In this document: positions 27,378-36,764 of the stretch, piece after piece
How the letters are laid out: each line of letters starts with the position of its first letter
Position numbering within the stretch: the stretch's first letter is position 1
Assembly (NCBI RefSeq): GCF_001422735.1
Contig: NZ_LMLZ01000013.1
Location: 1-51,299 of the forward strand
DNA: 51,299 nucleotides
Direction: 5' to 3'
Origin: Acidovorax sp. Leaf78
GTDB lineage: Bacteria > Pseudomonadota > Gammaproteobacteria > Burkholderiales > Burkholderiaceae_C
The notes under the pieces: model-generated
Told to the model about the DNA's origin: nothing
What the model saw: only the letters and a program-made list of their open reading frames with translations
Database searches by the model: none
Made by a program: the position numbers and the translations under genes

Positions 27378-27886
27378 TGCAAAGGCTCCTGAGCATGTCG
27401 AATGTCTGCGCATTCGATCCGAAGCGTTGACCCGCGTTCGAACACCATATCGTGCACCAGCATGCCCGCGGGATTTATCCAAATCGCATGGGCGAGCAGG
27501 TCTCCATGGGCCGTATGCGAGTAGCGAGGCTCGCCATGCCGCGCAGGGCTCTGAAAGGCATATGCCTCCACCGCGGTGTAGTGCAGATGGATGCGCCGAT
27601 CGTGGTATGGGCCCAAGAGGCACAACCGTACTTCCGTTTGCCGCATTTCCTGCCTACTTCCCTCTGCTGTTTCGCCAATGGTCAGTGACTGCAGCCATGC
27701 ATCGTGAAGCGAACTGCGGGCGTTGAGATCGTGGTGCGCAGGATCGGACGCGAATTCATAGACATGGACAGGCATGCGCGCCTGGATGGAATCCAGATAG
27801 CGCAGGTAACCCGTGAAATCTATGTAGCCTGTGTGAAGGCTGAAAAGGTGTTCAATGGCCATATGTGCTGGGCGGAATGTGACCAT
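27374..27886 (-). CDS. Uncharacterised protein, tail of the DNA-repair operon
   Basis: I do not recognise this protein of about 170 residues. With ATG 27886 it starts MVTFRPAHMAIEHLF; an internal ATG at 27862 is the alternative. It has no signal peptide or membrane helix, and is rich in histidine and tyrosine (YHDRRIHLHYTAVEAYAF, GDLLAHAIWINPAG). It begins about 40 bases after pdeM ends and its stop overlaps the GTG of the Sel1-like gene by four bases, so the pair is probably translated together. Codon use looks less GC-biased than in the repair genes, which hints at separate origin. Confidence 0.6.
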   Translation of the reverse strand: MVTFRPAHMAIEHLFSLHTGYIDFTGYLRYLDSIQARMPVHVYEFASDPAHHDLNARSSLHDAWLQSLTIGETAEGSRQEMRQTEVRLCLLGPYHDRRIHLHYTAVEAYAFQSPARHGEPRYSHTAHGDLLAHAIWINPAGMLVHDMVFERGSTLRIECADIRHAQEPLQ

Positions 27887-27926
27887 GTTAAAGCCCGTTC
27901 GCGCGAGCCCAGTGCCTCGTGGACGG

Positions 27927-28670
27927 TCATCCTGGGTCTGTTCGCGCAGGAACAGCCAGCACCCGGTCCCCCACCACCGCAAACCGCCGGGCCATCGGCG
28001 GTACCGATTGGCTCGACGTGCCCGTGAAGGCACCGAACGCCGGCAGCACCAGCAGCCCGGGCGTCAGGGCATAACAGGGCAGGCGCATGGCATCGCGCGC
28101 CGGGCCGTACAGCGTGGTGGTGGGGTGTAGATGGCCGGCCAGCACGGTGGCGCCTTCCACGGTCTGCGGGTGGTGGCAGGCGGCCACAGGGGCGCCTGTC
28201 ATGGGTTGCCAGGGCTCGTCGGCCAGGTCGATGCCCAGGGCGCGCGGCGGGTCGCCTGCGTGCAGGTCGTGGTTGCCGCGCACCAGGGTCATGGCGATGT
28301 GCGCGTGGTGCTGGCGCCAGGGCAGCAGTTGCTGCCACAGCCGCTCGTCGGCACCGCTGCGGGCGTGCAGAAAGTCGCCCAGAAAGACCAGGTGCACGGC
28401 GCCCGTCACGGCCAGCACGGTGTCAAGCCGGGCCAGGTTGTCGGCCGTGGTGCCGTGCGGCACGGGCTGGCCTGCGCGGCGGAAGGTGGCCGCCTTGCCG
28501 AAGTGCACGTCGGCCACGAAGGCCATGCGCGCGGCGGGCCACCACACGGCGCGCTGGGGCAGCAGCCACAGGGCGGTGCCGCAGGGCAGGGTGATGGCGT
28601 GGGCGCCAGCAGGTGGGGATGCCAGCGAAGGGGCGGTGGCGGTGGCGGTGGTGTCTGCGGTCACGGGCAA
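27927..28670 (-). CDS. pdeM: Ligase-associated DNA damage response endonuclease PdeM (metallophosphoesterase)
   Basis: This 247-residue enzyme carries the metallophosphoesterase motifs in order: FVADVHFGKA, LGDFLHARSG, RGNHDLHAG and AGHLHPTT, giving two metal sites. The family belongs to a conserved bacterial cluster with an exonuclease, ATP-dependent ligase and Lhr-type helicase. In Pseudomonas putida the homologue is a manganese-dependent DNA nuclease. The gene is 26 bases downstream of the helicase and is the last recognised repair gene of the operon. Its cytoplasmic role is presumably DNA end or gap processing. Confidence 0.93.
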   Translation of the reverse strand: MPVTADTTATATAPSLASPPAGAHAITLPCGTALWLLPQRAVWWPAARMAFVADVHFGKAATFRRAGQPVPHGTTADNLARLDTVLAVTGAVHLVFLGDFLHARSGADERLWQQLLPWRQHHAHIAMTLVRGNHDLHAGDPPRALGIDLADEPWQPMTGAPVAACHHPQTVEGATVLAGHLHPTTTLYGPARDAMRLPCYALTPGLLVLPAFGAFTGTSSQSVPPMARRFAVVGDRVLAVPARTDPG

Positions 28671-28696
28671 GGTCGGTGTCGTCTTCGTCGTCGTGC

Positions 28697-31522
28697 TCAG
28701 AATCCGTGGCGTCCCCGGGGCCGGCGGGGTGCGCCCTCAGTGTCGCCGCGGCGTGCGCGCCGGGGGGATGCGGTGGCGCCGTCGGGGACGTCCCAGGCCA
28801 TGTCGGCCGGGGCCACGGTATTGTCGGCGAGGTGGGTGCCGGTGGTGTCGTCGGCGGCCTTCTCCAGCGCCTGCACCATGCGCGCCAGGCGGTCGGCCAG
28901 CGTTTCGGTGCTCAGGCGTTCGCGAAAGCGCTCCACCATCAGCGGCAGGGCGAACGGGGTGGGGCGTTGCAGTGCATGGATGGACAGGGTCTGCGCCTGC
29001 ATGCCGCGCAGCGTGCGGGCCAGCCGCTCCATGTCGAGCTCGTTGGCCAGCAGCTCGGCGCGGGCCTGGGCCAGCAGCAGGTTGTCCGGGTCGTACTGGG
29101 CGAACACGTCGTAGTACAGCGACGACGAGGCCTGCAGCTGGCGGCTGCTGCGCTGCTCGCCGGGGTGGCTTTGAAAGATGAGGCCTGCGATGCGCGCGAT
29201 CTCGCGAAAGCGCCGGCGCGCCATCTCGGTCGCGTTCAGGCTGGCGAGCACTTCGTCCTCCAACCCGCTGCCGATGGTGGTGTGCGTGCCCTCGCCGATG
29301 AGGCGCGGCAGCAGCGCGGCCCAGTCCACGGGCTTGGCCGACAGCAGCTCCAGCCCGTAGTCGTTGACGGCGATGGAGAAGGTGTTGGGCACCTGTTCGG
29401 ACGCGCGCCAGGCCAGCAGCCCCGCCAGGCCCAGGTGCACCAGGCGGCCCGCCAGCGGGTACAGGTACAGGTGCCAGCCTTCGCGCGTGTGCAGGGTTTC
29501 GGCCACCAGGCGGCTGGGCGTGGGCAGGGCCGACCAGGCGTGCTGCAGCGCCAGCAGCGGCTGGGCGCACTGCATCTCGGGCGATGCGTAGACGCCGCGC
29601 TCGGCCTGCTCCAGCATCTCCAGCATGGCGTCGGCCAGCGTGTTCGACAGCGGCATGCGCCCGCCGTTCCAGCGCGGCAGCGCGGCGCTGCCCTTGGGGG
29701 CGATGCGCACGTAGGCCGTCATCTGCTGGGTGCGCACCAGCTCCAGCAGGCGGCCGGCGAACATGAACACGTCGCCCTTGCGCAGCCGCGCGATGAAGCT
29801 TTCTTCCACCGAGCCCAGGCGCCCGCCGCTCACGAACTGCACCTGCATGCTGGAGTCGCTCACGATGGTGCCGATGTTGCTGCGGTGCCGGCGCGCGAGC
29901 CGCGCATCGGGCACGCGCCACACCCCTTCCTCATCAGGCGCTGCGCGCTGGAAGTCGGGGTAGATGGCCAGCGAGGCCCCGCCCTGGCGCACGAACTGCA
30001 GCGCCCACTGCCAGTCGTTGTCGGCCAGCGTGGCATAGGCCGGGGCACGGCGCACTTCGGCCAGCAGCGCATCGGGTTCGAAGCCGCCGCCCAACGCGAT
30101 GGTGACCAGGTGCTGGACCAGCACATCGAGCGGTGCGCGCGGCGTGTGCCGGTCTTCGATGCGGCCCTGGGCCAGCGCATGGCGCGCTGCGGCGGCTTCC
30201 ACCAGCTCCAGGCTGTGCGTGGGCACCAGCGTGATGCTCGACGTGCGCCCCGGTGCATGGCCCGAGCGGCCCGCGCGCTGCACCAGCCGCCCCACGCCCT
30301 TGGCCGAGCCGATCTGCAGCACCTGCTCCACGGGCAGAAAGTCCACGCCCAGGTCCAGGCTCGACGTGCAGACCACCGCCTTGAGCAGACCGGCTTTCAG
30401 CCCGTTCTCCACCCAGGCCCGCACGTCCTGGCTCAGCGACCCGTGGTGCAGCGCAATGGTGCCGGCCCAGTCGGGCCGCGCCTCCAGCAGCGCCTGGTAC
30501 CAGCGTTCGGCCTGCGAGCGCGTGTTGGTGAAAACCAATGAAGAGGCGCAGGACTCGATGGACTCCACCACCTGCGGCAGCAGTGCCAGGCCCATGTGCC
30601 CGGCCCAGGCAAAGCGGTCCACCTTGGCCGGCAGCATCACCTGCACCTTGAGCGCCTTGTCCACGCGGCCCTGCACCAGCACGGCCGGTGGTGCAGCGGG
30701 GGCGCCCGGGGAAGGGCGGGGCAGCAGCGTGTCCAGCGCTTCTTGCAGGTTGCCCAGCGTGGCCGACATGCCCCACACCTGCAGTGCCGGGTTCCAGCCC
30801 GACAGGCGCGCCAGCGCCAGCTGCGCCTGCACGCCGCGCTTGTTGCCCACCAGCTCGTGCCATTCGTCCACCACGACCAGTTGCACATGGCGCAGGCGCT
30901 CGTGGGCATCGGCGCGGGCCAGCAGCAGCGATAGACTCTCGGGCGTGGTTACCAGCAGCGTGGGCAGGCGGCGGTCCTGCGCGGCGCGCTCGCCGCTGGC
31001 GGTGTCGCCGGTGCGCAGGCCGCTGGTCCAGTCGGGGGCCAGGTCGGGCATCGGTGCCTGCAGGGCGCGCAGCGTGTCGGCTGCCAGGGCGCGCATGGGG
31101 GTGATCCACAGCACGGTCAGGGGAGGGGCGGCTGCGCGGCGCTTGCGCAGGGCGGTGCGGTCGCTGGTGCTGGTGCTGGCCGACGGCGTCGCAGCTTCGA
31201 TGGAAGCGGCCCCGCCTTCGACAGGCTCAGCCCGAACGGGTGGGGATGTGATCTGACTGGTCGATCCGGCTGTCGGCATCAGCGTGTGCCCGGCCAGCGC
31301 CAGGTGCTGCAGCGCGCCCAGCCACACCGCATAGGTCTTGCCCGCGCCGGTGGTCGCGTGCAGCAGGCCCGAGCGGCCCTTGCCCAGGGCGCGCCACACG
31401 TCTTGCTGAAAGCCGAAGGGCTGCCAGCCACGCGCCGCCATCCAGCCCGCTGCGGCACTCAACGCGACGGTGGGCAACGGCTTGCGCGGACGGCGGGGCG
31501 CGGCCTTGGCAGCGGTGCTCAT
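28697..31522 (-). CDS. Ligase-associated DNA damage response DEXH-box helicase (Lhr-type)
   Basis: This 941-residue protein is an Lhr-core helicase. Walker A is ATTGAGKT (K62), motif II is [10 protein letters not shown], and motif VI is [12 protein letters not shown], in the second RecA domain. The C-terminal part has the winged-helix and beta-barrel region seen in Lhr, with [16 protein letters not shown] as its conserved opening. It unwinds DNA with 3'-to-5' polarity in the characterised family. A low-complexity segment at about residues 85-125, between motifs I and Ia, includes an in-frame REP element (VRAEPVE, 96-102). Its ATG overlaps the ligase stop by four bases, indicating coupling. 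Confidence 0.93.
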   Translation of the reverse strand: MSTAAKAAPRRPRKPLPTVALSAAAGWMAARGWQPFGFQQDVWRALGKGRSGLLHATTGAGKTYAVWLGALQHLALAGHTLMPTAGSTSQITSPPVRAEPVEGGAASIEAATPSASTSTSDRTALRKRRAAAPPLTVLWITPMRALAADTLRALQAPMPDLAPDWTSGLRTGDTASGERAAQDRRLPTLLVTTPESLSLLLARADAHERLRHVQLVVVDEWHELVGNKRGVQAQLALARLSGWNPALQVWGMSATLGNLQEALDTLLPRPSPGAPAAPPAVLVQGRVDKALKVQVMLPAKVDRFAWAGHMGLALLPQVVESIESCASSLVFTNTRSQAERWYQALLEARPDWAGTIALHHGSLSQDVRAWVENGLKAGLLKAVVCTSSLDLGVDFLPVEQVLQIGSAKGVGRLVQRAGRSGHAPGRTSSITLVPTHSLELVEAAAARHALAQGRIEDRHTPRAPLDVLVQHLVTIALGGGFEPDALLAEVRRAPAYATLADNDWQWALQFVRQGGASLAIYPDFQRAAPDEEGVWRVPDARLARRHRSNIGTIVSDSSMQVQFVSGGRLGSVEESFIARLRKGDVFMFAGRLLELVRTQQMTAYVRIAPKGSAALPRWNGGRMPLSNTLADAMLEMLEQAERGVYASPEMQCAQPLLALQHAWSALPTPSRLVAETLHTREGWHLYLYPLAGRLVHLGLAGLLAWRASEQVPNTFSIAVNDYGLELLSAKPVDWAALLPRLIGEGTHTTIGSGLEDEVLASLNATEMARRRFREIARIAGLIFQSHPGEQRSSRQLQASSSLYYDVFAQYDPDNLLLAQARAELLANELDMERLARTLRGMQAQTLSIHALQRPTPFALPLMVERFRERLSTETLADRLARMVQALEKAADDTTGTHLADNTVAPADMAWDVPDGATASPRRARRGDTEGAPRRPRGRHGF
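31216..31239 (-). repeat. REP element inside the helicase gene, copy 2
   Basis: The plus strand reads CTTCGACAGGCTCAGCCC followed by GAACGG. On the coding strand it gives VRAEPVE in frame. It is identical to the intergenic copy at 46661-46684. Confidence 0.9.
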
Positions 31523-33357
31523 CCCGGTGCGTCCTGCCCCGGCAACAGCGCCATCAAGGTTTGCAGCGTGTCGGCCTCGGCCACGGTCTTGTCCTTGCGC
31601 CAGCGCAGCATGCGCGGAAAGCGCACCGCGATGCCGCTCTTGTGGCGCGGGCTCTTGCCGATGCCCTCGAAGCCGAGTTCGAAGACCATGGTCGCATCCA
31701 CGCTGCGCACGGGCCCGAAGCTCTCGCGCGTGGTCTTGCGCACGATGGCGTCCACCTGGCCGATCTCCACATCCGTCAGGCCCGAATACGCCTTGGCGAA
31801 CGGGACCAGTTGGCGCTCGGGGTCGTCCGGCGGGCCGTTCCACACGGCAAAGGTGTAGTCGCTGTACAAACTGGCGCGGCGGCCGTGGCCGCGCTGGGCG
31901 TAGATGAGCACGGCGTCCACGCTCATGGGGTCGATCTTCCACTTCCACCACACGCCCACGTCCTTGGTGCGCCCCACGCCGTAGTGCGCCTGGCGGTTCT
32001 TGAGCATGAAGCCCTCGGTGCCCATGCCGCGCGCGGCCTCGCGCTGACGCGCGAGGTCGTCCCAGTTGGCGCCGTGCAGCAGCGCGCTCAGTCGCAGGGT
32101 GGGTTGCCGTGCGGTGGTGGTCGAGGGCGAGGGTGTGGGTTCGAGGTCAAGCTCCACCAGCCGTGCGGACTGAGCCTGTCGAAGTCCAGCGCCGCGCTTC
32201 GACGGGCTCGGCGTGATCGGTTCGGCGGTTGTTGGGAGTGTTCCTTGCGGTGCATCGGCCGACGGTTGCAGCAGCGCCTCCAGCAGCGCACGGCGCGCCT
32301 GCTGGGGCTGCTGGCGCAGGTCCTGGCCCGCATGTTCAAGCAGGTCGTAGGTCACCAGCACCACTGGCAGCTCGCGCAGCAGCTTGGGGCCGAGGGTCTT
32401 GCGGCCCAGGCGTTTTTGCAGGTCGGCGAAGGGGCGGGGCTGGGGCTCGCCGGGCAGCCACACCAGGATCTCGCCATCGACCACCGAGCCATCGGGCAGC
32501 TGCGCCATCGCGGCCCCGGCCAGTTCGGGGAAGCGATCGGTCACCAGTTCTTCTCCACGCGACCACACCCACACCGCGCCGCCGCGCCGCACGATCTGCG
32601 CGCGGATGCCGTCCCATTTCCATTCCACCAGCCAGTCGCCGGGCGTGCCGAGCAACGCAGGCATCTCGGCCACGGGCTGGTTGAACGGGTGGGCCAGGAA
32701 GAAGGGGTAGGGCTGGCCGGCCATGCCGGCATCCACGGCATCGCCCGCGTCGCCATCCGCAGCCTCGCCCACGGGCGCCACGAGCGCGCTGTAGTCGTCG
32801 GCCTGGGGTTGCCGGCCGATCTGCGTGTAGCCCATGAGCCGGTGGGCGATGCGCTTGGGGTCGAGCGCGCTCACCGTGGCCAGCGCCTGCGTGACCTGCA
32901 GGCGCGACACCCCCACGCGGAAGTTGCCGGTGATGAGCTTGAAGTACACGAAGCGCTGCTCCGGCGCCAGCCTGTCCCACTGCGCGCGCAGGCGGGCGTC
33001 GGCCTCGTCGGGCGGCAGCGCGCGCAGGGGCAGCAACTGGGCCATCCACTCGGCCAGCGGTAGGTCTAAGGGTTGCACCGGCGGAGGCAGCAGCAGGGCC
33101 AGCGTTTCGGCCAGGTCGCCCACGGCCTGGTAGCTTTCTTCGAACAGCCATTCGGGCAGGCCGGCGGCCTCTTGCGCCAGGGCCTTCAGGCGCTTGGTGG
33201 GCACCATCTGGCGCGGCTTGCCACCGGCCAGAAAGTAGGTGGCCCAGGCTGCATCGGACGGCGGCGCCACACGCAGGTAGGCCACCAGCGCCGCGAGCTT
33301 GGCCGACTGCCCGGTGGTGGCATCCAGCGCCTGGAACAGCTCGGCGAACGCCCTCAT
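31519..33357 (-). CDS. ATP-dependent DNA ligase (repair-cluster type)
   Basis: This 612-residue enzyme joins DNA nicks using ATP. After an N-terminal helical DNA-binding domain of about 200 residues, the nucleotidyltransferase motif I is EWKWDGIR, with K247 as the AMP-accepting lysine. VDGEILVW and EGFMLKN are motifs III and IV/V-like, and WWKWKI matches motif V. An OB-fold domain ends the protein. An unusual segment at residues 380-398 is encoded by a pair of facing REP elements. The start overlaps the exonuclease stop and the stop overlaps the helicase start by four bases each, so the cluster is tightly coupled. Confidence 0.95.
   Translation of the reverse strand: MRAFAELFQALDATTGQSAKLAALVAYLRVAPPSDAAWATYFLAGGKPRQMVPTKRLKALAQEAAGLPEWLFEESYQAVGDLAETLALLLPPPVQPLDLPLAEWMAQLLPLRALPPDEADARLRAQWDRLAPEQRFVYFKLITGNFRVGVSRLQVTQALATVSALDPKRIAHRLMGYTQIGRQPQADDYSALVAPVGEAADGDAGDAVDAGMAGQPYPFFLAHPFNQPVAEMPALLGTPGDWLVEWKWDGIRAQIVRRGGAVWVWSRGEELVTDRFPELAGAAMAQLPDGSVVDGEILVWLPGEPQPRPFADLQKRLGRKTLGPKLLRELPVVLVTYDLLEHAGQDLRQQPQQARRALLEALLQPSADAPQGTLPTTAEPITPSPSKRGAGLRQAQSARLVELDLEPTPSPSTTTARQPTLRLSALLHGANWDDLARQREAARGMGTEGFMLKNRQAHYGVGRTKDVGVWWKWKIDPMSVDAVLIYAQRGHGRRASLYSDYTFAVWNGPPDDPERQLVPFAKAYSGLTDVEIGQVDAIVRKTTRESFGPVRSVDATMVFELGFEGIGKSPRHKSGIAVRFPRMLRWRKDKTVAEADTLQTLMALLPGQDAPG
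32165..32220. repeat. Facing pair of REP elements inside the ligase gene, copy 3
   Basis: GGACTGAGCCTGTCGAAG (32167-32184) and CTTCGACGGGCTCGGC (from 32197) are inverted copies around a twelve-base spacer, an arrangement like a REP doublet. Both keep the reading frame open and encode ITPSPSK and LRQAQSA. Confidence 0.85.
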
Positions 33358-34424
33358 GGCGCGGCCTCAGGCAGCGCGCCGGCTTCTTCGGCAAGGGCTG
33401 CAGGAGGCGCCGCGTTGCTGTCGTCCTCGTTGTCGTCGGCCCCGTATTCGGTCTTGAACACCTGCGCATCCAGGCCCTGCTCGCACAGCCAGCGCACCAT
33501 TACCTCGGTGCTGCCGTGGGTGACGATGACGCGCTCGGCCCCGGTGGCGCCGATGGCCTTTTGCAGGCTGGGCCAGTCGGCGTGGTCGCTCATCACGAAG
33601 CCCCGGTCCACGCCGCGGCGGCGGCGTGCGCCGCGCACCAGCATCCATCCGCTGGCAAAGGCATCGGAATGCTCGCCAAAGCGCTTGAGCCAGGGCGTGC
33701 CCGCCGCCGAGGGCGGGGCCAGCACGAGCGCGCGGCGCAGCTCGGCCTTGGTGACGCCCGGGTCCGTCACGCGCAGCGTGGGTGGCAGTGCCACGCCGGC
33801 TGCGCGGTACACGCCGTTGAGCGGGTCCACCGCGCCGTGCACGACGATGGGGCCGATGTTCGGGTCCACCCCGTGCAGCAGCCGCTGCGCCTTGCCGAAG
33901 GCATACGCATACAGGATGCTGGCCTTGCCCGCCGCGGCATTCGCAGCCCACCAGGCATTGATGTCGGCGAACAGCACCGGCTGCGACGGCCAGCGGTAGA
34001 TGGGCAGGCCGAAGGTCGACTCGGTGATGAAGGTGTGGCAGCGCACCGGCTCGAACGGCGGGCAGGTGCCGTCGTCTTCGAGCTTGTAGTCGCCCGACGC
34101 CACCCACACCTGGCCGCCGTGCTCGATGCGCACTTGCGACGAGCCCAGCACATGCCCCGCGGGATGGAGCGACACGCGTACGCCCTGCTGGTCGATGACG
34201 TCGCCATAGGCCAGCGTCTGCAGGTCGATGTCCGCACCCAGCCTATTGCGCAGCGTGCCTTCGCTGTCCGTGTGCGCCAGGTAGTGCGCCGAGCCCATGC
34301 GCGCGTGGTCCGAATGCGCATGCGTGATCACAGCCCGGCTCACCGGCCGCCAGGGGTCGATGTAGAAATCGCCGGGCGGGCAGTACAGGCCTTCAGGGCG
34401 GTGAACGATGAGGTCGCTGGGCAT
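33354..34424 (-). CDS. Ligase-associated DNA exonuclease (beta-CASP metallo-beta-lactamase fold)
   Basis: This 356-residue protein has the metallo-beta-lactamase motif HAHSDHA (HxHxDH) near residue 35, then HPAGHVLGS, VASGDYKL and ESTFGLP, with later FVMSDHADW and VIVTHGS, all as in SNM1/CPSF-type beta-CASP nucleases. In the bacterial repair cluster this is the DNA exonuclease. It begins the operon exonuclease-ligase-helicase-pdeM and overlaps the ligase start by four bases. The C-terminal 30 residues are an acidic, alanine-rich tail. No LexA-type operator was evident in the 250 bases upstream, which hold a repeat. Confidence 0.93.
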   Translation of the reverse strand: MPSDLIVHRPEGLYCPPGDFYIDPWRPVSRAVITHAHSDHARMGSAHYLAHTDSEGTLRNRLGADIDLQTLAYGDVIDQQGVRVSLHPAGHVLGSSQVRIEHGGQVWVASGDYKLEDDGTCPPFEPVRCHTFITESTFGLPIYRWPSQPVLFADINAWWAANAAAGKASILYAYAFGKAQRLLHGVDPNIGPIVVHGAVDPLNGVYRAAGVALPPTLRVTDPGVTKAELRRALVLAPPSAAGTPWLKRFGEHSDAFASGWMLVRGARRRRGVDRGFVMSDHADWPSLQKAIGATGAERVIVTHGSTEVMVRWLCEQGLDAQVFKTEYGADDNEDDSNAAPPAALAEEAGALPEAAP

Positions 34425-34462
34425 GGCGTGGGACGGCAGGGTGGCGGCAGGCTCTCAGAAAA

Positions 34463-34514
34463 AATCAGCGCTACCGCTTAATGGAATAGGTCTTTTTGCT
34501 ATGAATTAGAGAGC
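34463..34514 (-). repeat. AT-core/AGCGCT intergenic repeat, copy 4 (degenerate)
   Basis: On the minus strand AATTCATAGCAAAAAGACC is followed by TTAAGCGGTAGCGCTGATTT. The order and arms resemble the other copies, with more changes. It lies upstream of the exonuclease gene, within 90 bases of its start. Confidence 0.55.
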
Positions 34515-34675
34515 AAACGATGCTGTGCGAGTTGCCCTCATCATCACCACATCGGCCGAGCTGTCTGCAGGCCAACGCCGCATGTTTGTGAGCACTGGAT
34601 GGGGCCTTCAGGCGCGCGCGCAGCGGGGCGCCGCGCCGTACCATGTGCATTCTTTTGCCAAAAGGAAGGGGTCCC

Positions 34676-35212
34676 ATGCACTTCATCTTGCCCTGGCGCC
34701 TGCTGCGCTCCGTGTGCGTCGTGGGCGTCCTGGCCAGCGCGGCGGCTGTCGCCATGGCGCAAGGCGCAAAGGCCCCGACGCCTGAGCGCACCAACGCCTT
34801 CAACGACCCCTTCGTGCAGGTCACGTCCGCCATGCCCGCCTGCCCCGTGCCCGAGGGCCCGCTGTATACCGAGACCGAAGTGCGTGATGTGGCGCATGTG
34901 CGCGCGCAGCACGGCGGCAGCTGCTACCGCGTGGGCCGATGCCGGCTGCCCAACTCCTACCTGTACGACGCCGAGATCATTCCGCGCGTGCGGCTGTACC
35001 TGCGCGAGGACGGCCGGTTTGGCGACACCAGCGTATGGGTGCTGGGCGAGCGCCGCCTGGTCACGCTGATGGGCTGCGTGCAGTCGGCCGAGCAGTCCCT
35101 GGCGATGGAGCAGGCCGTGCAGCTGGTGGACGATGTGTTGGGGGTGGTCAACCTGCTGCAGGTGGGCACTGCGCCTGGCACTGCGCGCTACCCGGCATTG
35201 CAGCAGCGGTAA
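34676..35212 (+). CDS. Exported BON-domain-like protein
   Basis: This 178-residue protein starts at ATG 34676 with a strong AAGGAAGGGG site. A signal peptide ends AVAMAQG. The C-terminal 90 residues resemble a BON domain: RVRLYLREDGRFGDTSVWVLG, then RLVTLMGCVQSAEQ and VDDVLGVVNLLQV, the usual beta-alpha-beta-beta order. BON proteins are periplasmic and bind envelope lipids or proteins. Four cysteines lie in the middle (PACPVPEG, GGSCYRVGRC). No operon partner is evident; the next gene converges on it. Confidence 0.75.
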   Translation: MHFILPWRLLRSVCVVGVLASAAAVAMAQGAKAPTPERTNAFNDPFVQVTSAMPACPVPEGPLYTETEVRDVAHVRAQHGGSCYRVGRCRLPNSYLYDAEIIPRVRLYLREDGRFGDTSVWVLGERRLVTLMGCVQSAEQSLAMEQAVQLVDDVLGVVNLLQVGTAPGTARYPALQQR

Positions 35213-35263
35213 GGGGGACGATCCGGTCTGCACCCATGACGTCTCAGCGGGCGCCAGGGCCGG

Positions 35264-35965
35264 TCAGACAAACAAGGTGGACAGCATGTGCGCCGGGACG
35301 GGCAGGCCGGGCGTGGCGTCCGTGGCTTCAAAAAAATCCGCACCTTGCTGGGCTGGGCGGATGGACGAAAAAATGGGCGGGAACACGGGCTGCGTGATGT
35401 GGTGCTGGGTCTTGCATTCTTCGCAGGCATGCAGCTTGGGGACGAACTGGCGGTTCTTGCGCGACCCCACCGGGCCCAGCGTGTCCCAGACGACGCGCGA
35501 AGCCTCTGCCGACACGGGCTTGCAGTGGTTGCGCCAGTCCACATTGCCCAGCACGGCCACGTAAAAGCCGAGCAGGTTCGACACCAGATCTTCTTCGCTG
35601 AAGCCGCTGTCCGTGAAGGCCGACAGCGACGCCTGCACGTCCTCGAAGCCCAGGGAGACTTCCTTGAAGATCGCCAGCGCCACCGAGCGCTGGGTGGCCA
35701 GCGGCAGGCCCTTGCGGATGAAGTAGAACTTCGTGAAGTCACGCGAGAAGCCGAACTTGCGCATCCCCTGGCGGTACATCACCAGATGGTGGTCCGGCTT
35801 GCCCGTGACCTGCAGGCCGCGCTCCAGCGAGACGTCCTTCCACAGATAGGCGGCGCTCGCATGGCGGTTGGCCGGCTTCTCGACGGACACCAGGTGGCCA
35901 ATATCGATCCAGCCGCAATTGCACGTGTAGATCAGGCGATTGGGAATGTCCGAGCGAGATGACAT
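35264..35965 (-). CDS. DUF4056-like protein
   Basis: This 233-residue protein opens NRLIYTCNCGWIDIGHL, resembling the DUF4056 signature in which tyrosine, a cysteine or glycine pair, aspartate and histidine recur. The second block FSEEDLVSNLLGFYVAVLG matches that family's SNLLG motif. Its function is unknown; a hydrolase-type active site with Cys and His is possible, but not shown. No signal peptide is seen. The C-terminal part has a CEECKTQHH segment that could bind metal. It lies 65 bases after a membrane-anchored partner gene on the same strand. Confidence 0.65.
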   Translation of the reverse strand: MSSRSDIPNRLIYTCNCGWIDIGHLVSVEKPANRHASAAYLWKDVSLERGLQVTGKPDHHLVMYRQGMRKFGFSRDFTKFYFIRKGLPLATQRSVALAIFKEVSLGFEDVQASLSAFTDSGFSEEDLVSNLLGFYVAVLGNVDWRNHCKPVSAEASRVVWDTLGPVGSRKNRQFVPKLHACEECKTQHHITQPVFPPIFSSIRPAQQGADFFEATDATPGLPVPAHMLSTLFV

Positions 35966-36030
35966 GGGTGTTCAACGAGGAAGTGGAGAAAAAAAGGGGG
36001 CGCTGCGTGCGCGGCTGCGGTGGGATCAAA

Positions 36031-36534
36031 TCAATCGTAGTGAGTGATTTCAAAGCGGATCAGTGGGGTGCCCCCATCGCTGTCCTGGTAGGTGGTCAGC
36101 AACACCAGGTCGCGCTTGTCAGAGGTGTATTGCGCTTCGCGGAGTCCGGGCGAGACGATGTTCTTGTTGCTGGCCACCGCCGATTCATTGCCCGTCGCGC
36201 TGACGGAATGCAGCGCCAGGTTCTGCAGCTGGCGGCTCACTTGGTCCCAAACCGCGTCGGCGGTGTCGAGCGGCACCTTGAAGCTCAATTGCGATTGGGG
36301 CGGCTTGTTGCCGTCGCCGACCGAGCCGAAGTATTCGCGGCCCTGTGCGACGTCGGGCACCTGTACATCGCGCACCAGCGACGAGATGCCCAGGTAGTAC
36401 ACGGGCGAGCCGGGCCGCGTGACGTAGTCCTCTACGGAAAAGAGGTAGCCCAGCGTCCCCATCGCAGCCAGGACGAGTGCCGTGGTCACGGCGGCGGCCA
36501 GTCGAAAGATAGTGCGGAAGGAAAGCCCTGGCAT
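36031..36534 (-). CDS. Uncharacterised membrane-anchored protein
   Basis: I do not recognise this 167-residue protein. An N-terminal helix, IFRLAAAVTTALVLAAMGTLGYLF, is probably an uncleaved anchor or signal, with the rest outside the cytoplasm. The soluble part contains LSFKVPLDTADAVWDQVSRQL and ends RFEITHYD, and looks alpha/beta. It is followed by the DUF4056-like gene, so the two may act together at the envelope. ATG 36534 has no strong ribosome site. It is divergent from the binding-protein gene at 36765. Confidence 0.6.
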   Translation of the reverse strand: MPGLSFRTIFRLAAAVTTALVLAAMGTLGYLFSVEDYVTRPGSPVYYLGISSLVRDVQVPDVAQGREYFGSVGDGNKPPQSQLSFKVPLDTADAVWDQVSRQLQNLALHSVSATGNESAVASNKNIVSPGLREAQYTSDKRDLVLLTTYQDSDGGTPLIRFEITHYD

Positions 36535-36764
36535 GGTGGGATGGGGGTCGTGCAGAGGGGGGACCGGCGATTCTGGCCGTGAAATTCCCAGGTTCGGGTG
36601 TAAGAGATGTAATGGGCCGTATGCAGCGGCAGCTGGTGGCATGTCATGTGCATACGTCCCGGGCCCCTTCACTTTCACTGCGGAAACACCACCCAGGGAT
36701 TTCCATATCTGCAGAAGCGTGGAGGTATTGCACATTGCGTGCTGACAACAATCTGGAGGTTTGT

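Noticed and set aside
27034..27726. Plus-strand open frame of 230 codons across the Sel1 region
   Set aside because: It has no motif, and the minus strand shows Sel1 repeats, a ribosome site and a coupled stop/start.
35288..35962. Plus-strand open frame of 224 codons opposite the DUF4056-like gene
   Set aside because: The minus strand carries the recognisable motifs and forms a unit with the next gene.
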